From positions 1,867,652-1,931,651 of the forward strand of contig NC_021353.1 in assembly GCF_000404225.1 (NCBI RefSeq): a DNA stretch of 64,000 nucleotides, read 5' to 3'. Position 1 is the first letter of the stretch. Each line of letters begins with the position of its first letter. The notes beneath the pieces were generated by a model that did not search any database, was not told where the DNA came from, and saw only the letters and a program-made list of their open reading frames with translations. The position numbers were made by a program, and so were the translations under genes. The stretch comes from Candidatus Methanomassiliicoccus intestinalis Issoire-Mx1 (GTDB taxonomy: Archaea; Thermoplasmatota; Thermoplasmata; Methanomassiliicoccales; Methanomassiliicoccaceae). Shown one piece after another: positions 45,201 through 52,677 of the stretch.

Positions 45201-48200
45201 TGCCAGCTCCAGATTCTGAGCTGATGAACCATTGTCCAGTTTGACTGTACCAGATACGCTTAGAGCTTTTACAGCAATGTCCAGATCATAGTTTGCTCCC
45301 AGTTTAACATTGAAACTAGAGCTGTATGAATATTCATGGCCGTCGACTGTTGATATGAGCGCATAATCGCTTCCTGGAGCAGCTACGAATGAGTAGTTTC
45401 CATTTTCATCTGTTTTAACAGTTGAAGTGAAAACAGTCTTTGAGCTGTCAGAAGAGTCAGACTGTGAGAGTGTTACATCATGATCGGCTATGACTTCATC
45501 GTTTCCGTCAAAGCGTCCGTTGCCGTCCAGATCCCAGAACAGCTTTCCAGTTACTGGAGAAGCGTAAACCTGATTGTCACCGTCTGCTTCGAATTCTTCT
45601 TCCCACATTGCCTGTTTGTATGTGACTCTGTATGCAATGCGGTCGAGTTCTTGTGAACCAAGCCCGGTCTTAGAATCGATTGAACCGATGGAGTAAACAA
45701 CTTCTACACCGTTCCAGTCGTCATCTGAGTCACCGTACGGGAGATACAGGGTGTATTCACCGTTTTCATCGGTCTCTACAGTCTGATGGACTATGCCCAT
45801 ATCATCGACTGCAGAAACATGCACGCCCTCAAGAGGCAGGCCATCGATTTCAGATGTTACTGTGCCTTTCAGAACTGCGCCGTTATAGTAATCCAGGATT
45901 ACAGCTCCGCCGGAGTTTGTATACCTGGTGAGATCCACGGTTCCGGTTTCTCCTGTTTCAGGATCTTTCCATTCACCGGCATCGATCTTCTCCTGAATGT
46001 TCTTAGCTTCTTCAAGAGAGATCACTTTCCAGTGTTTGTTGAACTCAGCCTCGGCAGCATCGTCAGCATCGTCAGCTAAGACGTACGGGTTGTAATAGGC
46101 TGTGTGATAGACCTGTTTGAAGTGTGCCAGACCCATTCCTGGGTTTCCACTTGCACCTGAAGATCCCATGTATGATTTGTAAAGTATTGAGTTGTAGAAT
46201 GTGTCTGTGTAAGACAGGACGTATGAAAGTACAGTGTATCCTGATGGTATGTCATTTACATCTACAATTGAGATTGATGATGTGCTTGGATTGTAAACGT
46301 AGGCAGAGATTGTATAGAAGTCTGTTGGAGCTCCGGTATAGGAGTCAAGCACATAATCAGACAGTGAAGCTGCTACGTAAAGGACACCCTGAGACTGATA
46401 GCCAAGCGGGAATATGCTGGAATCAAACATGAAGTATCCAAAGTCCAGATTGGTAGCGTTTTTGATATCGCTGTAGATCTGAATCAGATCGTCAGATGAA
46501 GCCAGTTCGTGAGCGGCTACTGCATATTTTGCATTGATGGCAGACAGATCGTTTGTGCGGTGTCCGTATGTGTCAGGGTCATCGAGAACTGTCTGAATGT
46601 AGTTGGAGGGGTGCTCAAAGATGTCTGTGAGTTTATTGGCAAGATCCTCGCCCAAGATGTTTCTGATCTCGCTGGAGAATCCATTGTGTTCTGAGTAATC
46701 ATACTCTAAGGCACGAATTACCAGAAGTGCAATTCCCTCATCTTCGCTCTTTGCAGTGAGGAAAGCGCTTGTAAACTCTGCATCAGTGTACATCTGTGAA
46801 GATAAGACTGGATGTGAACCATTCTGTACAACCTGCGGTCCGTATCCATTCCATACCATTACAGCCGGTTTATCGCCTATATTCACAATTTCTATATCTT
46901 GTCCCGCCAGCCAGTCAAGCGCTTGTGCCAGATATGAATCTGAAAGCGTCAGGTAATAGGAGAATGCACCTAAGTACCACAGGCTGCTGAGATCGTCATA
47001 GGAATCTATGCCGCTTGGATGCAGGAAGTCAGGCATAGCATCGAACACGCCTTCGTCATATTCTGCTTTGTCAGAATATGGTATGGCTGCATCGACTGCG
47101 CCCCATGCGTTCGGCACGAGGATCATTACAACTATGAAAAGCACTCCTACGACATGCTTCAAGTTGAAAACTTTTCTGAGGTTGTGAAGAGGATTTGACC
47201 AGAAGCCTACGATGTTTCTGGAGATTTCCTCGAAATGTAATTTATTAATTATGTATCCAAGCACCCAGGCTGATGCGATAGCAAAGACTGGTGTTGCAAG
47301 GTAGATGAATCCTGAAGATACTGTTGCAAGGTACATGCTTAACACGGCTGCAACTGCAGAGAACACCAGAACAGATGAAGCGCTCTTGCGGATCTTCAGT
47401 ATTGCCCAGGCAGCTCCGATCAAGGCAAGCCAGAAGGTAACTGCACCGAAGGACAATACGTACTTCGAGAAGGATTCATTTGATAATGAGATTGTATTGA
47501 ATATTGAATAATCTACACCGAACAGTACTGAACTCAGCAGTCCAGGCCAGACAAAGTGTACTGCTACAAGTCCGACTACAAGGACAACGAGCATAACCGG
47601 TATTGAAAGAATCCAAGGCAGCTCCTTGGAGAATATTGCAATTAATCCGATTACGATTGTTCCTAAGAACAGTAAGAAAGCAGGTGTAAATGTGCTCATA
47701 AAGCCGAGCTGGTAGTATAGAGGAGCAATAAACAGGAATGTAACTCCAAGCATAACCACCATGGAGATAAACTCTCCAGTAAGGTCGGTATTTTTGAATC
47801 TGTTAATAAATGCCTGAACAAGGAAGTAGATCAGGATGATGGATACTAGATACGTATATCCAGTCCACATGAAGGCAACAGCCGCTAAACATGTACCGGC
47901 CATGACTGCAAAGATAAGTGATCTCTTATTGTTCAGATGTTCTTTAAATCCGGATTTCCAGGAACCTACCACATTTGAGGCCTTTGAGCTCTGCAACGAA
48001 CGGATCATAAAGTAAAGCGCGAATGTTGCAAAGAATAGAGCCATACCGAAATAGTCAGCTTCAGAGAATACTGTTTTAATGATGCTTCCAGACATTATAG
48101 CGTAAAGGAAAGCAGCCATCAGACCGACTTTCCTGTCCAATAATGTTTTTCCGATAAGGTATATTGGAATACAGGCTAATGCTCCCCAGATTGCAGAGGA

Positions 48201-48626
48201 AAATAGCAGAGCATATGCTGATGCATCATTTACGGCCATGCCGGTAATAGCTGAAATAACCTGTCCGGTTATGGCCACTGACCAGTCATACAATGGTGGT
48301 ATCGGGTTGTCCATTCCGATTGGATAATTGAAGGCCCCGTCCCAGAGAAGATGAGAATGTTGGCTGTTGATATATTCAATAATGTGTTGATGTAAATAAG
48401 CGTCATAACCACCAGCAATCAAAAAGCCTCCATCCACAGAAGTGGAATAGCCAAAGTAGCTACGCACAAACAGTGCTAAAAAAATGATAGCAACTAAGAT
48501 CAAAACAGCACTCCAGCGTCCACGCAACCAATCTTTAAAGCCGTGTGAACTGGAAGTATTGCCTCGATTAGGCCTCTTCAAATCCCATCTAAGCCGCTCT
48601 GCCGGCTTACCTTCGTCTGATTCCAT
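42273..48626 (-). CDS. Giant STT3/AglB-like oligosaccharyltransferase with surface-domain fusion
   Basis: A 2117-residue protein; AglB proteins are usually 750-1000. Residues 40-510 hold about 13 membrane helices with STT3 features: the first metal/substrate acidic motif in GGYDAYLHQHIIEYI (D75) and SEADYFGM (E189/D191). A soluble part (about 510-900) contains VWNGYG (W592-G596) where AglB has WWDYG. Residues about 915-1780 are many carboxypeptidase-regulatory-like repeats, then CARDB/NEW3-like domains (1790-2060), a last helix (2080-2105) and an arginine-rich tail (GRRRKR). The STT3 part would transfer lipid-linked glycan to asparagine, if active. It leads a two-gene unit with the protein at 41.5 kb. 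Confidence 0.78.
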   Translation of the reverse strand: MESDEGKPAERLRWDLKRPNRGNTSSSHGFKDWLRGRWSAVLILVAIIFLALFVRSYFGYSTSVDGGFLIAGGYDAYLHQHIIEYINSQHSHLLWDGAFNYPIGMDNPIPPLYDWSVAITGQVISAITGMAVNDASAYALLFSSAIWGALACIPIYLIGKTLLDRKVGLMAAFLYAIMSGSIIKTVFSEADYFGMALFFATFALYFMIRSLQSSKASNVVGSWKSGFKEHLNNKRSLIFAVMAGTCLAAVAFMWTGYTYLVSIILIYFLVQAFINRFKNTDLTGEFISMVVMLGVTFLFIAPLYYQLGFMSTFTPAFLLFLGTIVIGLIAIFSKELPWILSIPVMLVVLVVGLVAVHFVWPGLLSSVLFGVDYSIFNTISLSNESFSKYVLSFGAVTFWLALIGAAWAILKIRKSASSVLVFSAVAAVLSMYLATVSSGFIYLATPVFAIASAWVLGYIINKLHFEEISRNIVGFWSNPLHNLRKVFNLKHVVGVLFIVVMILVPNAWGAVDAAIPYSDKAEYDEGVFDAMPDFLHPSGIDSYDDLSSLWYLGAFSYYLTLSDSYLAQALDWLAGQDIEIVNIGDKPAVMVWNGYGPQVVQNGSHPVLSSQMYTDAEFTSAFLTAKSEDEGIALLVIRALEYDYSEHNGFSSEIRNILGEDLANKLTDIFEHPSNYIQTVLDDPDTYGHRTNDLSAINAKYAVAAHELASSDDLIQIYSDIKNATNLDFGYFMFDSSIFPLGYQSQGVLYVAASLSDYVLDSYTGAPTDFYTISAYVYNPSTSSISIVDVNDIPSGYTVLSYVLSYTDTFYNSILYKSYMGSSGASGNPGMGLAHFKQVYHTAYYNPYVLADDADDAAEAEFNKHWKVISLEEAKNIQEKIDAGEWKDPETGETGTVDLTRYTNSGGAVILDYYNGAVLKGTVTSEIDGLPLEGVHVSAVDDMGIVHQTVETDENGEYTLYLPYGDSDDDWNGVEVVYSIGSIDSKTGLGSQELDRIAYRVTYKQAMWEEEFEADGDNQVYASPVTGKLFWDLDGNGRFDGNDEVIADHDVTLSQSDSSDSSKTVFTSTVKTDENGNYSFVAAPGSDYALISTVDGHEYSYSSSFNVKLGANYDLDIAVKALSVSGTVKLDNGSSAQNLELALLNTSTGKIYSAHTDNNGVFTFEKVPVGTYKLIAEGMDIGTQVVEVNSQPVSGLELTVKDYTTVSGSITGGESEKTLWIESKDGVYSAEIQTTGSFTLTLPKDTEYSVYAYSGDKAYFGTLSTKDFSGSYNIDLRDATVHEGVVKNNGSIQEDATLLVMGSNGAYHKLTTDKDGKFSVLLPNGSYKVYASSGSSFYWGSLNDEINLKADGISLTGTVKDGSTAIPGATVSVSKDGHTLFTTTDGDGKFTLPVPSGDYKVTIKAYGYSDYTKDVKSSSPSMSTISMTSEKVTVTGHVTGVPADTSINFKPSSGSSETVKVQTGGSYSVDLSPGTYTVTIESNITENESKYYYSDSLTVGAGAYTVYDIDVPIVYNTTVELTGVGEIKSGSIKFFGTENKSVSTGSSLTSSVYLAPGSYTVYASVKDDDNKQYAAIATMNVSSSGRQTLALSEATEITGSLKDSSQTVTAYITDSAGHRIETSIEKGSLTTLYLPTGNYRLSLEYHSLDSDSGKYISYSADQNFTVGTSKVTLEINLSKSDYLAHVSGTTNLNWTNYQIIALSDSATERDSYNVEFSNGRYSVDLAPGLYSLYAVNNGSVYMGTFEVSADGDTTMNVVLETGKTVTLRLNNAPSGVTLTVSDGAKYIFRNASASNTLVLPNGEYLVEATAQTTSGGITNVYSAYTGFSVGDDGSSTVDVNMQLQKRGSYTVNTGASQTISAGSTATFNVSITNTGNVDDEYKLTSTAGEDWKVTIDRETISIAAGQTGTFRVTVETPEGALVDHDPVMLNIKSLGKVGAGESSVELEVKINPTYNAPKITVEQVTSDGSTVKFNFKVENAGNTTDSYKVELLNKSEIESAGWTVKLGSETISDLEAGKVKTVEVTLERGENARNDVSVNLRVTSENDSSKVANESAKMSTADLTVDGDTINEGSGASDSAPAMPNSMWIVIALIVLLLVAIVIVNVNKGVFGRRRKR

Positions 48627-48737
48627 TTATAAGGTCTCCTAGGTAGAATCTTCCACTCATCCTTGGAGAGCTATTTATAATCTATGCTCTCGCTACAGCT
48701 AGAAAAGTAAATAGAAAATGGTTTCTCCCGAGTAATC

Positions 48738-49385
48738 TTAGAAACGCAGAGCCTTAATCTCATCAGCCAGCTTCTGAGCGGCATCCTTTGGATCACTGCT
48801 TCCATAGATTGAACGGCCCACGATTACATAGTCTGCACCGTTTAAGACAGCATTGGATGCTGAACCTCCCTGGGCACCTACTCCCGGCGAGAGAATCAAA
48901 AGACCTGGAGCTGATTCTTTAATCTTCTTTATTCTTTCAGGCCTGGTAGCCGGGGCGATCAATCCAGATGCTCCGCATTCAGCGGCCATAGCCGCAAATT
49001 CTTCTGCGTGTTTGGCAGTGAACTCCTGTCCTCCAGGATGAGACATTTCAGTAACAACGAATACATCCCTGCCGCCTGCTGCGCTCACACATTCTTTCAG
49101 TGAGTCTGTGCCGGTAAAGGCATGGACTATTACGCCTGATGCTCCGCGTTTTACTGACTGCTCGATAATCAGCCTGTCAGTATTAGGAATGTCTGCGATC
49201 TTGAAATCACAGATTACATCAGCCTTTTGAGAAAGTGTAGTAATTATCTCAGGGCCGGCTGAGAGGATCAGCGGCCAGTTTATTTTAACCGCATCAATAA
49301 TGCCGCACACTTCATCCAGAACGTGCAGCGCTTTGGGCACATCAGTTTCATCCAAAGCTAAGATAAGACGGGAATCCATTTTCAT
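48738..49385 (-). CDS. pyrF: Orotidine 5'-phosphate decarboxylase
   Basis: A 215-residue barrel enzyme that makes UMP. Active-site residues are in LILALDETD and CDFKIADIPNTD (the D-K-x-x-D motif); the phosphate loop is VGAQGG with IVGRSIY. Single gene with a start at ATG 49385. Confidence 0.96.
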   Translation of the reverse strand: MKMDSRLILALDETDVPKALHVLDEVCGIIDAVKINWPLILSAGPEIITTLSQKADVICDFKIADIPNTDRLIIEQSVKRGASGVIVHAFTGTDSLKECVSAAGGRDVFVVTEMSHPGGQEFTAKHAEEFAAMAAECGASGLIAPATRPERIKKIKESAPGLLILSPGVGAQGGSASNAVLNGADYVIVGRSIYGSSDPKDAAQKLADEIKALRF

Positions 49386-49473
49386 TTGATCAGGATGTAA
49401 TTACAGTTAGTATATTTGACCTGATCCCTGCCGGACGTGTGATGATATATACATAATAGGTAACTTCGGGAGC

Positions 49474-50529
49474 ATGAAAACTGAGAAGATGGAGGCCGAT
49501 TCCATCTATACAGGCCATCTTCCAAAAGGCTGTGTAATGTGCAGAAAGGGCGCTAAGCTAGTGCTGCTGGTATCAGGACGCTGCGATTCTGGATGTTTTT
49601 ACTGTCCTCTTTCCTCCAAGAAGAAAGGAAAAGATGTCATTTATGCAGATGAAAAACTAGCATCATCCGATGAAGATATAATTTTCGAAGCGGAATCAAT
49701 CGATGCTGAGGGTACTGGCATCACCGGCGGAGATCCTGTTAAATCACTGGATAGGACAATTTATTACATAGAATTATTAAAAAATCATTTCGGAAAAAAA
49801 CATCATATTCATCTCTATACAGCATCACTTGATACAGATGCTTACAGCAGATTAGAAAAAGCTGGTCTGGATGAACTCAGGATACACCCGCCTGTTGAAA
49901 GATGGGGAGAACTGCCGGAACTGGAAGATTTCATAAAAAATACAAAGATGAGCATCGGTTTTGAAATTCCTGCCATTCCTGGAAAAGAAAAAGAAATTCG
50001 GGATCTTGTCAAATTTGGAGAAAAGGCAGGACTTGACTTTATCAATTTAAATGAGCTGGAATTCTCTGAAGGCAACTGGGATGAACTGGAAAAAAGAGGA
50101 TTCTCTGCCAAAGATGAGATATCTAGTGCAGTAGGGGGAAGCGAAGAGCTTGCTTATGAAATAATAAAAACTGCAAAGATGCCGGTTCACTACTGCTCAT
50201 CAAGTTTCAAAGACGCCGTGCAGCTGAGACAGAGACTTAAAAGAAGAGCATTGAAGACTTCTCTACCTTCAGACATAATAACTGAAGACGGAACGCTGCT
50301 GAAAGGAGTTGTTGAAGGCGACCCTGATAAAATTATTGAAACTCTGAAAAATGAATTCGAGGTACCTGAAGAACTGATGCATTTTGATAAAGAAAAAGAA
50401 AGAATCGAAGTCGCGCCGTGGATTCTGGAAGAGATCTTTGAGGATCTCCCATATGATTCCTTCATCGTAGAAGAATATCCTACAGCGGACCGATTAGAGG
50501 TTGAAAGAGAACCGCTTAAGCGACACTGA
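49474..50529 (+). CDS. Radical SAM protein, archaeal, unknown substrate
   Basis: A 351-residue radical SAM enzyme. An additional CxxC (GCVMCRKG) precedes the cluster motif C41xxxC45xxC48 (SGRCDSGCFYCPLS), and GITGGDPVKSLDRT is the SAM-binding GGD segment. A C-terminal ~80-residue domain (about 265-351) is not recognised. This arrangement is widespread in archaea without an assigned function. The last 14 bases overlap the end of nusA, tail to tail. Confidence 0.78.
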   Translation: MKTEKMEADSIYTGHLPKGCVMCRKGAKLVLLVSGRCDSGCFYCPLSSKKKGKDVIYADEKLASSDEDIIFEAESIDAEGTGITGGDPVKSLDRTIYYIELLKNHFGKKHHIHLYTASLDTDAYSRLEKAGLDELRIHPPVERWGELPELEDFIKNTKMSIGFEIPAIPGKEKEIRDLVKFGEKAGLDFINLNELEFSEGNWDELEKRGFSAKDEISSAVGGSEELAYEIIKTAKMPVHYCSSSFKDAVQLRQRLKRRALKTSLPSDIITEDGTLLKGVVEGDPDKIIETLKNEFEVPEELMHFDKEKERIEVAPWILEEIFEDLPYDSFIVEEYPTADRLEVEREPLKRH

Positions 50530-50944
50530 TGCTCTGAACATTGTGGTGTCTATTAACGATATCTCTGGCGAGTTTAAGATTGCGTCCATTTTTACCGATG
50601 GCGCGTCCTTTCACTTTAGGATCGACAGTCACTGTGGCATGCAGAACATTACCACGGGACTCGATCTCTACTTTCTGGACATTGTAGTTGTAAAATACAT
50701 TCTTGATGAATGTTTCTGGATCATCAGAGTACTCAACAACCTGAATGTTTCTTCCAGTCTGATTTTTCAGACGAATGACGTTTTCCCCGCCTTTTCCCAC
50801 AGCACGGTTGGCCTGGCCGGGTTCAACAACGAACACCAGCTTGTCCTCTGCTTCCATGCAGTCTTTCACTCTCGTTTTTGTTACCTGTTCAAAGAGGTTT
50901 ATGTAACGAAGAGTATCCTCGGTAAATGTTATTTCCGTTGGCAT
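50516..50944 (-). CDS. nusA: NusA-like transcription factor (two KH domains)
   Basis: A 142-residue archaeal NusA made only of two KH domains (FVVEPGQANRAVGKGGENVIRL and PKVKGRAIGKNGRNLKLARDI, both with GxxG). It binds RNA and acts on transcription elongation or termination. Last gene of the RNA polymerase operon, six bases after rpl30e. Confidence 0.95.
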   Translation of the reverse strand: MPTEITFTEDTLRYINLFEQVTKTRVKDCMEAEDKLVFVVEPGQANRAVGKGGENVIRLKNQTGRNIQVVEYSDDPETFIKNVFYNYNVQKVEIESRGNVLHATVTVDPKVKGRAIGKNGRNLKLARDIVNRHHNVQSISVA

Positions 50945-50950
50945 ATTTCA

Positions 50951-51229
50951 TCACAGCGAGAGAATATTTGAGGTACCCTTGTCTATGACAGCTAGGGCAG
51001 ATACCGAGAATGGTTTTCCGCATAATGCGCCTAGATCCATGTTGGTTCCCTCATACTTGTAAACCTTTGTGTTGTGGTTTCCAGATTGGAGGAACTCACT
51101 CGGGCAATTAGCCGAGATGATTACAATTTTTGCATCTCCACTGTTAATTGCCTTCTCTGCCTGCTGCACGCCGTAGACCACTTTACCGGTGGTAGCAGCG
51201 GCCTTAATTGCTCTTCCTAAATCTATCAT
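50951..51229 (-). CDS. rpl30e: Ribosomal protein L30e
   Basis: A 92-residue L7Ae-fold protein (GKVVYGVQQAEKAINSGDAKIVIISANCP; YEGTNMDLGALCGKPFSV). ATG 51229 overlaps the rpoA2 stop and follows GGAGG by seven bases. Standard place in archaeal RNA polymerase operons. Confidence 0.96.
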   Translation of the reverse strand: MIDLGRAIKAAATTGKVVYGVQQAEKAINSGDAKIVIISANCPSEFLQSGNHNTKVYKYEGTNMDLGALCGKPFSVSALAVIDKGTSNILSL

Positions 51230-52677
51230 TCTTGTGCCTCCTTAGGCCGTTTCGGGGAGTATATCAGATTCACAGCTCCTGTTCCGAGCGTCACTGGTTG
51301 TCCCACTATAATGTTCTCAGCCACCCCGTCCAGGTAGTCTACTTCACCAGTAAGGGCAGCATGCAGAAGATGGGTGGCTGTTATTTCAAATGCTGCTCTA
51401 GCTAGTACACTAGATTTCCTACCTGATATGCCGTGTCTTCCTATGGCTTTGACGTCTCCATCATTAGTCATAAGGTCTGCGACCAGCATAATATGTCTTA
51501 TGTCAACGCTCAAACCCTGTTCTTCCAGTGTTCTGGAAGCTTCATTTATGATCGAGTTACGAGCGGCTTCAACTCCCAGGACATCATAGATTTCCTGAAT
51601 AGAGTTTGTGGTTGTACGTGTCTTATCGACTTTATCTTCATTGAGGACTTCACGCAGGTTGGATCCTGCAGTATATATGACGTATTCATTGCCCTGCTTA
51701 CGCAGAATGGCTCTTTCAATACCGTCAAGACCTTGGATAACCGCATCGCGGCTTGCCTGGACAATTGCCTGAAGCTTCTTAAATGAAGGTTCGTCTGAAG
51801 ATATTACAACCTGACCGTCTTCAACAGTTACCAATCCGCGGAGACGGCGGTCCTTGGACAGCTTCTCCTGGATTTGTTGAATAGTTATGTCTTTTTGTTC
51901 AAGCTTTACAGGATCCAGATGTACGACTACTTTCATGTTGGCGATATCTGTTTCGATGTCTGCTATGTCCAGCAAGGTAGTCTTTTCGATCTTTGAGGCT
52001 ACCTTACGCACAATGTCGACATCTCCCATGTAAGCTGGTTCGATATGTACTTCCATCATTGGAGTTGACGGAACACGCCTTGCATCCACAATTTCAATGA
52101 GACGAGGCAGACCTAATGTAACGTTGATTTCAGCTACACCAGCGTAGTGGAAAGTACGCATGGTCATCTGAGTACCAGGTTCACCGATTGACTGAGCTGC
52201 CAGAATACCTGCCGACTCATTTGCATCCATCTGATGTTCACGATAACGGTCATATGACTTTTTCAGAACCTCAAGGATTTTTTCTTCTGGGATGATGATT
52301 CCTTCAATGCGGGAAGCGATGTTTGAAATCACACGCATCGGAAGAGTCATGTCGTTTTCCTCCAGCATTGTGAGCAGCTTTTCTTCCAGTTCGGTGTGTG
52401 CTCTTGATTTATCTACAAGATTGTAGTGAATCTTTTCTGCTGGAGCTTCCTGCTGTTTTTTGCTTGAGGATTTTTTTGTTTCACGCTTGGTAGTGGTTTT
52501 TCCTACCTTAGCAGAAACATCTGCGGCCTCTTCGCTTGTAAGTCCAGCATTTATCAGTTCTTCAACTGAAGCAGCTGAAACATCTCCAATAGTTGAATAG
52601 CTGGAGAGAAGTTTTTCGATTACTGCATCGCTAACGCCTCTCCTGCGGAGTGCATTTTGTGTATCTTTACGTGCCAT
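51226..52677 (-). CDS. rpoA2: RNA polymerase subunit A'' (Rpo1C) with N-terminal helical extension
   Basis: A 483-residue C-terminal part of the largest subunit. ESAGILAAQSIGEPGTQMTMRTFHYAGVAE is the trigger-loop region, and SGRKSSVLARAAFEITATHLL follows near the C-terminus. Residues 1-60 form a helix-hairpin-helix-like domain (GVSDAVIEKLLSSYSTIGDV...EELINAGLT) and a lysine-rich linker to about residue 85, not needed for the polymerase core. It overlaps the rpoA1 stop by one base with GGAGGTGAGG before the start. Confidence 0.97.
   Translation of the reverse strand: MARKDTQNALRRRGVSDAVIEKLLSSYSTIGDVSAASVEELINAGLTSEEAADVSAKVGKTTTKRETKKSSSKKQQEAPAEKIHYNLVDKSRAHTELEEKLLTMLEENDMTLPMRVISNIASRIEGIIIPEEKILEVLKKSYDRYREHQMDANESAGILAAQSIGEPGTQMTMRTFHYAGVAEINVTLGLPRLIEIVDARRVPSTPMMEVHIEPAYMGDVDIVRKVASKIEKTTLLDIADIETDIANMKVVVHLDPVKLEQKDITIQQIQEKLSKDRRLRGLVTVEDGQVVISSDEPSFKKLQAIVQASRDAVIQGLDGIERAILRKQGNEYVIYTAGSNLREVLNEDKVDKTRTTTNSIQEIYDVLGVEAARNSIINEASRTLEEQGLSVDIRHIMLVADLMTNDGDVKAIGRHGISGRKSSVLARAAFEITATHLLHAALTGEVDYLDGVAENIIVGQPVTLGTGAVNLIYSPKRPKEAQE

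Noticed and set aside
42304..47511. Plus-strand reading frames inside the STT3-like gene
   Set aside because: Short, antisense and without domains; the minus-strand frame is continuous over 6.3 kb with consistent protein features.
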